Positions 33,315-46,623 of a stretch of DNA of 64,000 nt are shown piece by piece (the first letter of the stretch is position 1; the number at the start of each line of letters is the position of its first letter). A program made the position numbers and the translations under genes. The notes under the pieces were generated by a model. That model did no database searches, was not told the DNA's origin, and saw only the letters and a list, made by a program, of their open reading frames with translations. The DNA comes from Phlegmacium glaucopus (Eukaryota; Basidiomycota; Agaricomycetes; Agaricales; Cortinariaceae). The stretch is from NCBI GenBank assembly GCA_015039465.1, contig MU130572.1, positions 134,381 to 198,380 on the forward strand, in the 5' to 3' direction.

Positions 33315-34618
33315 ATGTCGTCCCTTATTAATCCTAGCTCACGGTCCAGAGGGACAGGAGCACAAAAAGGCGGCGCACGGCGCCATGAAGCTAACAGGAT
33401 TTACGCGAACCCTTTACCGCTTCTTTTTATAGAACCGCCCCCGAGCCGTGTGCGATCCATCTTGGGACTACTTGGCCTATCGCTTACTCGAGTAGAAAAT
33501 CCTCATTGTGAAGGGGTTTTCGATTCTATTACTCGCTCGATATGGGTTTCCAATCATGAGCATTCCATGATACTGTGGAGAAGAGGATTCTTTGGCAAAG
33601 GGGACTTGTCTCGAAGTGAACCCAGCTGGCTAGCGAGACAGATAAATATTAGAAAGAGTGGTGGAAAGCGTATGCCCATTCGATTATCATCTATCTGTAT
33701 TCATTTTCAGCCTCGATTTTTTCTCAAACCATTTTAGAATTAACCTCGGAAGAGATTACAGCGAGACGCAGAGCAGAGCGTAAACAATTCAAGCTCGACC
33801 GTGCAAGGGCTATCGCTGCCGTCGCTGAAGAGGCAGAGAGCGTCTTTGCTACTGAAGGTCGCGTCATCCAACCTGCTCTTTCTGGCCCTGCTATTCCTTC
33901 TGCCGCTACATGGAGGCCAAGTCCGCAACCTATTCCGGAGAACAATATACCACCTACTCCAGAGGAAGAACTACCAGACGATGAAGAACCTCCGGAAGAC
34001 ATAGAGCACCTCCAACTGACTCTCCAAGAAGCATTTTTCTTGTTATGGAACCTCGACTGTTTGACAGTTTTTGATCCTCAGTTCGTACGTTGTTGTGATT
34101 TACGGTACTTCCAATGCGCTCATCTTATCAACATGTAGATGAAACCAATGACTTTGCAACAGATATGGACTGCCTTCCAAATGGCTGGCCTTCCACCCCA
34201 GATTTCACCCAACCCATCCCCGCAACTGCGATTCGATAATCCTTTCTTGATCAATTACGTAGTCTACCACCATTATCGCTCCTTAGGCTGGGTAGTAAAA
34301 GGGGGAATCAAATTCTGCGTTGATTATTTGCTTTATAAGAGGGGTCCAGTTTTCTCGCATGCAGAGTGGGTGTCGTCCGATACCCATTTCTATCATCCAT
34401 CGCTGATAGATATCCTTTACAGATTGGCGCTTGTCGTCTTACCGGTCTATGAAGATCCAGAGGACCAGAAATCTTCCTCAGTTGATTTGCAAAACTCTTC
34501 ACCTTTTAGTTGGTCTTGGCTAAGCACGATCAATCGCGTCAATTCGCAGGTCCAAAAGGTTTTGTGTCTTTCAGACTTAATTGAAGCATATTACTCATCT
34601 CTGAGTGCCGATATATAG
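33315..34618 (+). CDS. SEN2: tRNA-splicing endonuclease subunit Sen2, 393 aa
   Basis: A catalytic subunit of the heterotetrameric endonuclease that cuts the 5' splice site of pre-tRNA introns. Exons are 33315-33669, 33738-34084 and 34139-34618. The middle region holds the basic helix 'TSEEITARRRAERKQFKLDR'. The C-terminal nuclease domain contains 'YHHYRSLGWVVKGGIKFCVD'. The catalytic residues are Tyr300, His308 (in 'LYKRGPVFSHAEW') and Lys374 (in 'NSQVQKVL'). A short Ser-rich loop lies between His and Lys. Domain order and spacing fit Sen2 rather than Sen34. Confidence 0.93.
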
Positions 34619-35630
34619 ACACTTATCTTGGTATATGTCACAATCCCAGCGCGATCACGCCTTCCGTTGGAGTCACTTCAATCTCCTGCGTGTTTGGCAC
34701 ATTATTCAGTGAGGGAGGTTATTCTACGCAGGTTTATACCTGCTCGCATGCGCGATTGAAGACAGGACGTGATCTTGTAATTTCATGTACTTAGTGCAAA
34801 CATGACTTTTGCCGACTCATATTTGCCAACCTGCCAACAATTGTCCTCGAAGGAAGGCAAGGAGATTTGAGCACCAGCGGCGAAATATGGCAGAAAGCAC
34901 GCGTACTATTTACTTCATTAGGAGTAACAACTTTACACACGGGCTACACGCACTTGACATCTCGGAGCACTGTTTTAAATTTTGTCGATGGTGTCATGGT
35001 CCACTAAGCCGAGTTGTCCAGTCTTCGAACAGGACCGAAACTCACAATTACGAACGATCTCAATAGTTGCGAGGTATCTGGGTTTGAGCATGTACGGTAA
35101 CCCTCACGTTCAGCGTTAGGAGTCACAAATAGGCCTCACTAATGCTACAATAAAATCAATTAAGCAACACAAGTTCAACCCGTTCTTGATTCAGTGACGG
35201 ATGGGCCTTGGGCAACGCAGAACAACGAGAAGAGTCGATCCATCAGTCACTTTAAAATCAATTGCGATGCCGCATGCATGCATGTCTAAGTATCGAAACA
35301 GAAATTCAATGCTCAATTCGAAGCTGGTATTCTCTGGATAAGTCATATATTCCATTATACAAGAGTGGTATCTTATTACAACGTTAAATTTGTCTATCCT
35401 CGCACCTCCAACAGGTTAATTATTAATCGGCCCATAAGCCGTCCAACACAGAAGGGAGTGATCTACACGCAGGTCGGACGCCTCTTGAAGTCCGGCCGGA
35501 CAGTAGCCAGTGAATCATGAAGAACATGACATAGATGGAGGAGAATGAATCGCTGGGAATACTCGAAAAATAATAGGAAATGGAAGGCCGAAAATGGTGG
35601 AAGAAAGATGATGATCCAAGTGGAGAAACC
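34619..35630. other. Intergenic region, no gene seen
   Basis: The Sen2 gene ends before this and the SAC3-like gene ends after it. Only short shadow frames are present. A small alternating GCAT run occurs near 35274-35285. No tRNA-like structure was found. Confidence 0.55.
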
Positions 35631-37478
35631 TCATATCGCACCCTTGATCATAACTTTGCGGTACTTCTCCTCGAAAACTTGAGCGAGCTTCTGATTCGCT
35701 GTTTTGCAATCAACGATCTTGTCAATATCAGGGCTGCTGGGGTTGGTGAAAACTGCAGCTGAATGAGTTACTAGAAACGTATTTGTATCTTCGAGAGTAT
35801 CGAAGGCTAAAGTTCTCTGGAGGAATCCAAGAGAAATGGTTCGGTAACTATAACAAAACACGTCCATGAAATTTGATTACACCAAGCAACAGACCGACAC
35901 TCACGATTTTGTAATGACCATCAAAGCCTTGACTCTTTCACGATCAATGAAATGGTCCATGATATACGCGCCCATGTAAGGGGCCGTCAGATAGAGGTCA
36001 CAAAATTTATGATAGTTGCCCATGGCCTGTGCCCGCTGCACCGCGAGTGCATGCTGTACAGCCGGATCCGCTTTCTGTCGGGGTGTTAGTTGACCTACGA
36101 AAAGATTAAGTTCTGAAAAGAGGAATGCAACGAGGTTAGTTGAGTAGTCGTCGTACAAACGTACAACGAACCACTTCGATTTCGTCCATGTAACAGGTTA
36201 AGAATACGATATGCCGTAAACTCCTCGACTTTCCCTGGTATCCCAAGGTCATAAAGTGTCTTGAGAGTTGCTTGACATTGGTTATATTCCACCATATCAG
36301 TCTGCCGATCTGCTGTGAGATACTTGTAGTAGGAGAAAGAAAAAGGACCGACGCTCTCCAAAGCTATACGCGCATGAATTTCATAGACTTGCACGGTAAA
36401 TTCATTCTTGATTCGCTGGACCTAGAAGCGCAGTTTAAAACATGACCCCGAAGATAGCCCATCAAACAGTGTTAAAAAATAAAGACGCACGGTAAGATCC
36501 TGTCGAAGACTTTTGAACTGATTACAAATCCAATTGTATGGAGTCTTCTTCTTCCATCGCTCTTTGAGTTCTATAAGTGTTTTTTGAAGGATTGGATACG
36601 GACGTATCGTCTCAGGTTTTGGTTCCTGGAAATCGTAGCAATGTTAAGATCCACTGCCGCAGGAAAGGCTTACGCTCACACTTGTTAATCGCAGATAGTC
36701 TTTGAACAGCTCCTGCGATGTTCCGACGATAGTGAATCGGTCCCAATCAATTACGTTCTGAGAATAATAAGTGAAGTCCCAGATATGGACGGTGAGGGGG
36801 CTTACTGGGTCACCCTCTGGTTCATCAATGGGAGATATTGATCTGGAATCCAGGGCAAGATTTTGAAAACGATGTACGGTCTGGTGATTCGCCTTAAGAA
36901 ATGCTTGACCACCATTTCGTATATTCTTGTTTCTTTCCAGTTCATGTTCTCGTTGAAAACGCTGCGCTCTCCGGTGCAATGCAGCCTGATCGTTGATGTC
37001 TGTTGGCGTCGTCCCATATGCTGTTGCGGCATGCTTCTGCATAGCTTTTTTTGCTTTCTTAGTCACAATAGGGTTGGTGTCAATGCTGAAAAGGAGTATC
37101 TGAGTCAAGGCAATGTTAGGGAAGGGCCGTTAACTTACTTCTTGCGTTTCAGGTTGTTAAACACAGGTGGAGGTTTGGGTAGTAAGCTGTAAGAAGGATT
37201 CAAAAGAAGGGCCAGCAAATGAGAAACGTGTGATTTGAAAACCTTTTCAATTGCATAGCGGGCCAATCTGTCGTCCAAAGGGTGCGAGCCGCAAAAGCAT
37301 CAGATATTACCTGTTTAAGTTCAGCTTGCACTTCTGATCTGTTTGTGTCGGTGATTTGGCCTAGACACTTTGCAACCCATTCTCTGCGGCCACATGGATA
37401 AGCATCGTTAGTTACATCCAATATGATGAGTAACGAGGTAACGAACTTGAGCGGTGGGGGCCAGGATTCTGATGACAT
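35631..37478 (-). CDS. SAC3/GANP family protein, Thp3/LENG8-like
   Basis: Relatives (yeast Thp3, human LENG8) act with Csn12 in transcription elongation and mRNA processing. The start '[11 protein letters not shown]' opens a multi-exon gene. A basic region follows ('[20 protein letters not shown]', '[20 protein letters not shown]'). The SAC3/PCI part includes '[20 protein letters not shown]', '[20 protein letters not shown]', '[20 protein letters not shown]' and '[20 protein letters not shown]'. The product ends '[13 protein letters not shown]'. The conserved 'R.I.NEFTV.VYE.HARIALE' stretch is diagnostic for the family. Assignment to the Thp3 branch rather than Sac3 itself rests on size and the N-terminal region. 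Confidence 0.88.
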
Positions 37479-37682
37479 TCTGTGAAGCTATAGTTGTTAA
37501 ACGATACTTATGGATCACAACGATAATAGATGTGCTGGTCGTCTTGTTCGTGCAAGTTCGGACTCTGTCGGAATGACTGCATGGTTCGGAGTTGAATATT
37601 TTGATCTCCACTAAAAGCCGACCGGCACAGTAAAATCCCGTTAGGTCCCGTTACTTGGAGCTTGGCTTGTCATTCTCTCAAA

Positions 37683-38465
37683 ATGAGCGTCCTTCGCCCA
37701 TTCAAAGCATCGGATATGTTCAAGTTCAACAATGTGTATGTTCTCTTTCTCATCTATGAACGCCCTCTCTCTCTCACACCTCATCTACAGTAACTTGGAT
37801 GTCTGGACAGAAACAGTAAATAACTGGCATGCATTTCTAACTTGGGACTACCGAAGTTGACGCGATTTTATACAAGTATGGCATTGGATTTTACCTCAGC
37901 TACCTCTCTCGCTGGCCTGACCTTTGTTGTGTCCAAGAAGCGCCTAGCGGACGTATGATGGGCTACGGTACGCCACCCCAAATTTTCAACGGTTTCTTTA
38001 GCATATGAATGTTTCTTACATATTTCAGTCCTGGGCAAGGCAGAGGGTACTGGGACTGAATGGCATGGGCACGTTACGGCCCTCACAGTGGCGCCAGAGT
38101 ATCGTCGTCTTTCTCTTGCTCGAAGGATGATGTCCCTACTCGAGATGGTTTCTGAAGAGATTTACAAAGGCTTCTTCGTAGACCTGTATGTGCGGTGTGC
38201 CAACGTCGTTGCCATAGGCATGTACGAGAGAATGGGGTACAGCGTTTACCGAAGAGTGAGGGAGTATTATGGGACCTTAGGAATAGGGAAAGGTGGTAGA
38301 GATGAAGAAGACGCGTTTGGTGTGTCATATTTGATATTCTTTATATCCTCAACTCATTAGAATTTGCTTCTAGACATGCGCAAACCCTTGGCCCGCGACC
38401 AAAGCCGTCGCTCGGTGCGGCCAAATGGGAGGGACATAATCGTAAGCGCACACGACGTGTCATAA
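37683..38465 (+). CDS. NAT3: N-terminal acetyltransferase B catalytic subunit (Naa20/Nat3)
   Basis: The NatB catalytic subunit acetylates N-termini that start Met-Asp/Glu/Asn/Gln, on the ribosome. The spliced product begins 'MSVLRPFKASDMFKFNN' and continues 'NLDVWTETYGIGFYLSYLSR'. It includes 'GRMMGYVLGKAEGTGTEWHG' and the acetyl-CoA motif region 'VAPEYRRLSLARRMM'. The end 'DMRKPLARDQSRRSVRPNG' is typical of Naa20. Several introns of about 50-60 nt are present. The last intron follows 'DEEDAF'. The start is 204 bp from the divergent SAC3-like gene. The stop at 38463-38465 lies 32 bp from the stop of the convergent IML1 gene. Confidence 0.92.
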
Positions 38466-38497
38466 CGCCATACCATACGTACAACAAAGCCAACATG

Positions 38498-41400
38498 TCA
38501 CAGTACCAGAGGAGGTGGCTCCTCTGCTATCAACGGGGCTGGGGGTAACTCTGCCACCTGCTTATCATAGAACTTCTGCAACTTCTCCTTATCCAAGCAA
38601 AATTTTGCCATTTCCATTCTGATATCTTCTGCGGCCACTGCAGGTCGATAGCCCTTGCTCTTCAGCATCCTTCCGGAACCCATAAGTCGATTTGTGAGAA
38701 ACAAGAAGCCCTGGCAACCACCTAAAACCTGAATGAATGCGACACCTGACCGGTGCACAAACTGAGAGTATTCACAGGGCGAACGACGATATGAATACAC
38801 AACATCGACTTCTTCAGGATATAGCTCTGCGGCTTCCACGTCGAGAATAAAGTCGAATGCCTGTAACAGTGCATATTCAAAATATTGCACCGACTGTTTG
38901 CCTTCCGGGATACGTTTCTCCAGGTCAGGCACAATTGGGGGTGGTAGACCAAGTCGTATAGGAAAACAGGACTGGAAAGGATTGCGATCTCGAATATCAC
39001 TGATCTGAGTGACGTACGCTTCTACCAATTTCAGGCCGTAGCGCTCAATGGTTCGATTCCAGAGACGCAGCTGGTCCTCGATACAGCGTGGAGTAGTGCC
39101 AATCCACTGAAGCTCAAAATGGAACACAGTGCCTGGGTTGTGGATTATATCGTGGTGAAGTATGACAGATTCGGCTTGGTCGCTCCGCTATACAAGAGAG
39201 CCTGTAGCATTAGACAGTTTGCATGAGGGTAAACAATAAACACACCTTATGAGGATCAATGTCAATCACCATAGTTTGACTGAGAATTAGCTGTTTCTTG
39301 TTTTTGCGGCCAACAGCAGGTTTCGCAATTTGTTTTGTCGGATTTAGATAATAATGTCGTGTTCCATCGTCGGTATTTCGTCTGAACCAGAATTTAGGAG
39401 TCATATGCACAGAGTATTCGCCAATCAGACGATAATAATAATGCCTGGATGAATAATTGCATTCAGTTCTCAGACGGGGAAAAGCAACGTTAAACGACCT
39501 ACCCGTCTAAAAAGGTGTGATTACCCCGGCAGTGCTCGAACAACCCTTGCTCCAGGAATTTAACACCCCACTCCATAGCCTGAGCCCTAGATGAGATATC
39601 ACGGAATTCCCGCACTAACCAAGAAACAAAGTCATAACCGATGAACGAATTCGGGTACTGGGAGTGATGCCATTGATAAAACTTGATCGGGACAGCGCCT
39701 TCCTCTCGCATGGCCTTTGCAATCGCACTCAATGTCATGTCTGCAATATCACGTTCGCTTTTCATTTTTTTCTTGAGTGGACCAGCAGCGTGAATTTGGT
39801 CTAAATTGCCCATCAAATCCTCATCCAGGACGGAAGCCGCAGGATCAAGCGTCGTATGTAGGAGTCGTACAGGCGGGGGCGTTAGCAGTTCTTCTGACGG
39901 CTGCCAACGAAGTTTGGTGAAATGTTCAGCTAGCTTTTCGATACCAAGGATGCGGGCTTCTTCAGAATTCAACTTTTCACCTGAAGGACCAACTTCCTTG
40001 ATGTGAGGAACTTCTGAAGTTGGAATTACGACGAATCGTGTTCTCCAATATCGCAAAGACTCGTTGAAGTGACGTTCATAGCCTGCCACTAGCATGTCCA
40101 GTCTGATGAAGGGTCAGGAGAGTTAAGTCAATTCAGCCATCCATCTTTACCTATTCCACCCATAGTTTTCTAGCCCATCTGATCTGAATTCCGTTGACAA
40201 TTCGGTGTAACCACCTACAGAGGCAAAATTGATCAATAATTTGAGGTTAAAAAGAAGTCGAAATCGAGGTCAAACCTCCGAGCTTTGGCCAGATTAGGCA
40301 TTGATACGCAAAAGGTCGTGTAGGGCTCATTCGACGGACATAGCGCCTGACCTGAATGGTTTCGCCAGTGTACACTATTCGATGAATCTCGTTCGTCATG
40401 CTCAAGTAAACTGGGTCGGCAGTCGAGTTAAGAACCTCCGCCGCACCCGCAGGTCTCAATGTCAAACCTTCCTCTCCTATAAACGACTTTGGTCTCCTAA
40501 GTGTAGATTTATCCACTTCGACCTGGTTGTTTGAGGGCCTCAAAACGAACTGGAAGCCCTGTGCCAACCGAACAGCAGCCATACCTCTCATAACGACCAA
40601 GGCCCACGCTCGCCGTAGATCTTCTGCAGTTCCTTGAGGAATGGGCGGCTTGACGAGGAAGGAGCGCATCTCACTCGGGTCAACAATAAACTCATATGAA
40701 AATACGTCAAAAGAAGAATCTAGCTCTGCACTGGACGGCAGATGTTCAACGGTAAGGGGTAGACACCCTGGAGTAACGATGGACTTCCAGTTAAGATCAT
40801 ATTTGGATCTAGCATGAGGATAAACATGTTGCCAACGGCGCGCCAACGAAGCCTGAGAATGAGAAATTGACACTTGTGGTCTTGTAGGATTCATGATGGT
40901 ACCAGGAGACATGGATGTAGATGGTTGCGCCAGAGTACTAGCTGTACTACGGCGTTTACCAGCTAGCACGTCGTCCGGGGGGGTACTGATGGGTGAACGG
41001 CGGATATATGGCATCCTGTGAGGGACAATTACCTCTTCTTCAAAAGGACGATTTAAACTTGATCGATTGGCTACCCTATTTCTGATTGCCATTGGTTGAA
41101 TCTGCTGAATGGACGACGCAACTGTGGGTTTAGAAGGAGGAGGCATTCGAATTGGAGAAGAGGGCACTTTGGGGTGCGATACATCTGTAGTCGGAAGCTT
41201 TTCCATAGACTCTTTTTGCCCTTCCTTGTGGCGAGAGACAGCTGTAGGCGACGCCGATGCAGAGACTTGAGTGGTTTGTGGTTCGCTTGGGCCACTTCTG
41301 AAAGGATTGAAGAGCCAAGAAGGAGCTAACTTGGAGGCCAGTGTACCCTTCGACAAACTTCCACTCCAGCCTGTAGTTCTCGAGGATGTTGTTGACTTTT

Positions 41401-43541
41401 CAGATCGCGCAGATCGGATGGAAGATGGTGATCGCGACCTGACTGGAGTATTGACAGAAGCTGGGCCAATGCTACTGGTTGGAAGGCCCTCCGGAGGTAA
41501 TTCAAGGTGAATCCGCTTTGGGCTTTCTTCGATGGTAGCTATTCGAATCATGGAATTACGGTTGGACCCTCGTTTATCTGCATATGCACGTAGGCCAGAG
41601 CCGCCGTTACCCGCCAGAACTACGTTGGTGGCATTATAATTTGAGGTGAGGGAAAAGGTGTCCAAGTCAAAATTATCTGCCTCTGCTTTTGTAGTAGTGT
41701 TATTTGCAGCCATATCCAGCGGAGCAACAGGTGGCTCCGTTTTATCATGCAGATAGGGTACCTCAATACTTGATAAAACATCATGTTCTAGAAGCCCCAG
41801 CATCTGTATTTCGTGCATTTTGGCTCGGGCAACGAATCTGGACACGAAATTATCAGGATATGGGATCAATGAGAAAGCATAGATGATATACCTGTCTTGT
41901 CGGAATGGTAAATCCATCTGTCTGTCCCAGAAAATGGTGGCCATCCAGAATGGTTCCCACCAAAAGGTTTTCTTGAGCCTTGGATCGTGTTTTGAATCGT
42001 CGTCACCGCCCCACAAAGGATCCATCATGAGAAGATCAGTTTTTCCGTCCTTCCCATCATGACCTTCCTTGTCAAACTTTGCAACAGGGTCCGTACCCTC
42101 GAAGCTGAAAATGGGACTCTGATGCAAAGGAGGTTTAGTGAGGAGAATGAGATCAGCAGCGAAACCTTGGTCCAGCATACGAGTGGTAGTAAGCCTGAGG
42201 AGTTGCTTCGATACGCGGAAGTACCCTGTTCCAGGGGATATCAAAAGTGTCGAAGACCCAGTCAAGTTCAGCGACCGATCAATATAGTGAGTTTCAGTTG
42301 GGTTAAGACCAAGATTGAGTGCTTCCAATATAGGTCCGTCGTGAGCATACGACAGACGACCGACAAGGCGAACCTGAGCTGGAGCCCCGATGGCCGAATC
42401 CTGCGTTGCTTGGTGATAGTGGTGTGTCAAGAGGATGTCGCGTTGGAAATCCCAAAACGAGTTCTTGAGACTGACGAGAGTCGGTTTCCACTCATAGATA
42501 ACTTCAAGGTCTGTGATAACCTTAAAGAAGTCCTTATACCAGTTTCCTCGTTCATCTTGACGGAGGGGGCCTGAAGCGTAGTCGACCTCAGAGTCATCAT
42601 AGTAAACACGAGAAATCAGAACGATGGTGACTATGTGGTTCGTGCCGGCCTCTCTCCACTTAGCGAAAAGGGCAGGAAGAAAGGAATGAACGATTTTCTC
42701 ATTGTAACGTTCGCCGTCACCAGCAAATTCCCAGAGTTCCGTGCAAACTTGGATGAAAATAGTGACCTTTGCGGAGAAAGAACGATAGACGGCTTTAGTT
42801 GAAGTTGTCATGCATGCTGAAGATACCTGCAACTTGTCAATTGAAGAAAGCCCTTCGAATGATGAAGGAACGCGCCTTTTCCCCACCGATGTAGATATTC
42901 TGGATCTTCGCAGCGATACCCCCAATGAATGAAACCTCTTGATTCTCATATATACACTGCCCAGATAGATACCTTCCTAGTCGCCACATGTCGTTTCGAC
43001 CAAGGTATTGATCTTGGAACATGAATTCGACATAATCGGCACAGCAGGTGGCTTTATCGACCTGTGTAGCTTGAGAAGATGTTGTAGTCAAATGAAACGA
43101 TACTAACCTTCGTAAGGGTGACTTCGCCGTTATTTCGCAGACCGAAGATATCTGCAATTGGTCGAGGAACTGATATCTAGGGAGAAACGAAACAGTATTA
43201 GACCTGAGCATTATATGAAACGAGAAACAAACCTGTAATTGAGGTTTCGAGCAGCCCTCATCCTTCGGTACCATGAAAAGGAAAGCAGACTCTGGGTGAT
43301 CCGCATTGCTACTCAAAACTTTCAACAAATCGCCCTCTGCAACGCCAGGCCACCAAGATTGATTAAATATAACAGCAGGAGAGTCTTTCACATCGTGAAC
43401 CCAGGCATTTAGAACCTGAGAGTCCGCTAATTTGAGGGGAGCCGCGGCCGATGTGGGTAGTATTGCTCTGAAGGTGGATTGTGCGGTGTTTGACCGTCTT
43501 CTGCCAGGCCCATATTGTGATTGCTCTCTGGAATTCGTCAT
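38498..43541 (-). CDS. IML1: Vacuolar membrane-associated protein Iml1 (DEPDC5 homologue)
   Basis: Iml1 is the GTPase-activating subunit of SEACIT/GATOR1, which inhibits TORC1 when amino acids are scarce; it acts at the vacuole. The N-terminal region contains 'YVEFMFQDQYLGRNDMWRLG' and 'GQCIYENQEVSFIGGI'. The conserved 'FIQVCTELWEFAGDGERYNE' block is followed by 'FLPALFAKWREAGTNHIVTI'. A long Ser/Pro-rich linker lies at about 41000-41650. The DEP domain ('FIGYDFVSWLVREFRDISS') is near 39600. The C-terminal domain is 'MFHFELQWIGTTPRCIEDQL' onward, ending 'EEPPPLVL'. Introns occur near 43140-43235, 42820-42950, 40095-40250 and 39130-39250. The first in-frame ATG is at 43541. Confidence 0.92.
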
Positions 43542-43779
43542 AAGGAACCTTGGCCGATCATGAGCGTTATGGACAAGTGGCTCGACGAAGATTCAGATGT
43601 CCGACGCGTCAAATAGGAAGTCTGAAGGACGACTGTATGTATGAAGTCTCAAATAAGGTGCCCACAAACAATTTACATAAGGGTTGTTACTTATTGCAAG
43701 GAAGTGCATTATATTCTTGCTGGTATAAAGTAACACCTTGCCTCCAATCTCATCTATTGTAAAATAAGCGAACACCGTT

Positions 43780-45089
43780 CTAATGAGTTTTATCAACAGG
43801 AGGGTTATAGACTGCAAGAATGGCGCATTAATTGCCTTTTCTATTGAAAAGCGAAGGGAATCCATACTAATTTTCCGATTTTTGATAACACCCCACTTGA
43901 ACCGCTTGACATACAAGCTGAGAGCGAAAAGCGTTGAGAAAATGATAACGGCCTTGATACCATACTTTTTTCTCTCGTCATGCTCTGGTTCAGCCGCCCA
44001 ACTCAGGAAAGTCGCTACGTCCTTAGCCATTTGAGAAGTTGTTGCGGGGGTTCCTAAACAAAAGGGTCAGATTTTAGCATAGATGTATTTTGTGGACTGA
44101 CCATCTTCGTATTCTACAAGACCGTCAAATAATACACGTGCCATGGAGATGGCACCGCCAGGGAAGAAAGGGTTATAGTTCATGCCTTCACGAATTTCAA
44201 CACCAGCCGGGGGATCAATATAACCAGTCAAAAGAGAGAAGATGTAATCCTGAGAAGCTGTGAGTTAATGCGTTGTGAAAAAGGACGACCTGACTTACGG
44301 CACCACCATGACGAGCTTTAACCATGAGACTCAGGTCGGGAGGGTAAGCACCAGCATTTCCGGCCCTAGCAGCCTCTTCATTGGGATATGGGCTAGGCAT
44401 GTAGTCTGCCAACTTTCCTGGTCGCTGGAACATCTCGCCTTCAGCATTGGGGCCATCAGTATATTCGACCTCCTCTGCCATAGCCCGTGCTTCATCTGCA
44501 GTATGTGATACTCCAACAAGATTGCGCCATGCAATGCGGTCAAGTGAATGACACGCTGCGCAGACCTCACGGTAAACTTGGTACCCTCTCCGAATGCTGT
44601 AGAAATTTGAATTTAGCGGGGACACAGGAAAGATAAAGTCGGTCATACCTAGCGTGATCGAACGTGTCTAGAATACCTTTGTGAGACCAAGGGTAAGCAG
44701 GAGGGTGAAGGCCTTCGTCGCTGAGATGGCTGGCGTGCACTTCGCCTATGAAGGGGAGGTTGCCATAAAGATGAGTGTACCATGCAATTGTGCCGGCAGC
44801 GAACAGAGAAACAGACGCGAGGGTACTGCGAGAGCTTAAAACTGACTTTGGAGAACTTGAGCTGCATAATCGTGAACTAAACAAATATTATACTAACCTC
44901 AAAGGTAGTCGAAGATGAAGCATTGGAAGACGCAAATCGGACCTATGAATATTAGTGACAGGGTAAGGATTACTGGTCAAAATAACAGCATACTGAGGCC
45001 GAACGCGCTCCCGGGAGAAAGCTAGAGGTACGAGAAGCCCCCAAGCTGGTAGCTTTCTTGAAGGCTCCTGCAGAAAGCCTTGACAACAT
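43780..45089 (-). CDS. CYT1: Cytochrome c1, heme protein of complex III
   Basis: Cytochrome c1 passes electrons from the Rieske protein to cytochrome c in the inner mitochondrial membrane. The protein starts with a basic presequence, '[20 protein letters not shown]'. Two N-terminal introns (the second 52 nt, ending AAAG) join it to '[20 protein letters not shown]'. The heme c site is '[14 protein letters not shown]' (CxxCH). Family blocks '[16 protein letters not shown]', '[20 protein letters not shown]' and '[14 protein letters not shown]' follow. The C-terminal membrane anchor is '[20 protein letters not shown]'. The last intron must be removed to give the typical tail '[15 protein letters not shown]'. 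Reading on without it gives a spurious extension. Stop at 43780-43782. Confidence 0.93.
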
Positions 45090-46001
45090 TTTGGTTGTGC
45101 AGGTTTTTTGAGAAGAGAGGACTGTCGGTGACAGGTAACGCGTGACTAGGAACGGAATGGATCGGAATATGCCTGAGCCAATCAAAGGCCTTGAAATTGT
45201 TTTTTTTTGGCACCGCGGCGCCAGCGACAAGAACCACGGATGGAGTCCAGCCAAAAGGACTTTTAAATTTCCTAACCATCAAAGAAAGGACGCCGCCCTT
45301 CTCTGGCTAACACTCAAACGCTGCCCTGCCGATTGGCATAGACGTAGCCTGCTTTTCCATGACTGCCGATTGATAGCAAGCCCCATTTTCCAACTGAGTG
45401 TTCACTAGTAACTATTCTAACTGTTCTATCTGCAGTCCGTCCCCTCTCCAAGTCCTCTCCGGTCCGTTTTCTATTATTGATATATAGATTTTGGGTCTTG
45501 GAAATTGTCGCCCGCGCAGGAATCACCTCATGCCAAGTTATCGGACTTCAAGCTTCAAGCCGCTTGATGAGTAAATGATCTGCGGGTAACAATAGCTGAT
45601 TCCACAGAGTTGCATATAGCTTATTTAATCCAATAGATATCAGCAGGATCAATCATGTAATAACGATCAACTCGAGGCAAAGCATCATGTCATGACTGTC
45701 GATCGAACGATCCCATGTGGCATACATGAGGTGCCATGTCGCTCGAACCTTCAATTTAGCGGTAAAATTACAGAGGTAATAACCAAAAAGTGAGATACTA
45801 GAACAGCAGCTGGCAATAGGATAGAATCGTTATTCATGATCATAGAAAAATATCAGGTGAGAGCAGACACTCCACACAAAGCGTAAATAAGAATCCACGT
45901 TATTTATATAATGTAGGAGGAAATTGGAATTTAATCCTCTCAGAAGATGCAATCAAGGCAGCAGATTTCTAGTGCAAAAGAAAGAATTAGTCTTTGAACG
46001 C
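45090..46001. other. Intergenic region, no gene seen
   Basis: This is the upstream region of CYT1 and the downstream region of the CYSTM-like gene. I see no supported gene or RNA in it. Confidence 0.5.
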
Positions 46002-46623
46002 TTAAGATAAGAAAATGAATCCACCCTCTGCACAGCAGCACAAGCACATGCCGGCTAAGCAGGCCATGACCCCGGTCCCAGCCCCGGCACCACCGCCCTT
46101 TTGAGGCTGCTGTTGGCTAAATAGATGTTCACTAATTTAACTTAGCTATTGATATGGGTAGAAGCCTACACATAGACCGTTTGAGGTTGCGGATTCGGCT
46201 GGTAGCCTTGCTGAGGATAGCCTTGTTGAGGATAACCTTGTTGAGGATAACCCTGTGGAGGTGGGCCGTTATATCCGCCTTGATAAGACTGCTGGGGTTG
46301 CTGGAGAGGGTTCTTTCATTTAACCAACTACTGATTCAAGACTGTCGGATAGATATACCTGAGGGTAATGGTTACCTGCTCCTGGTGGGGGGCCTACATC
46401 AAAGAAATAAGCAAGCGCCCATTCACATAGTAGAGCATGCGACAGGATATGCCAAATATCATCATTAGCCATGTCTCTACCCTGTAGGTCCATGTATGGC
46501 ACCCTTCGGGAAAATATTTGGCCTGCGACATACAAAATGGGTCGACATACCTTGCGGGGGATAATATCCTTGTCCGTACTGTTCCTGGGGCTTGCCACCG
46601 CCATAATAATCATTGGCACTCAT
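46002..46623 (-). CDS. Small Tyr/Gln/Pro-rich protein with a cysteine-rich membrane tail (CYSTM-like)
   Basis: The spliced product begins 'MSANDYYGGGKPQEQYGQGY'. It continues with a GYPQQ repeat (four near-identical 'GYPQQ' units around 46195-46255) and ends 'GVMACLAGMCLCCCAEGG', followed by 'FIFLS' and the stop. A low-complexity Gln/Pro/Gly/Tyr N-terminus with a C-terminal Cys-rich transmembrane segment is the pattern of CYSTM proteins, linked to stress tolerance at the plasma membrane. Three or four short introns are present. The exact role in this fungus is unknown. Confidence 0.75.

Noticed and set aside
39040..39065. GGTTCGATTCC, resembling a tRNA T-loop
   Set aside because: It is inside the coding sequence of IML1 and there are no matching acceptor or anticodon arms.
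43593..43780. C-terminal extension of cytochrome c1 ('[15 protein letters not shown]...')
   Set aside because: It arises by reading through the last intron; removing it gives the conserved tail '[15 protein letters not shown]'.
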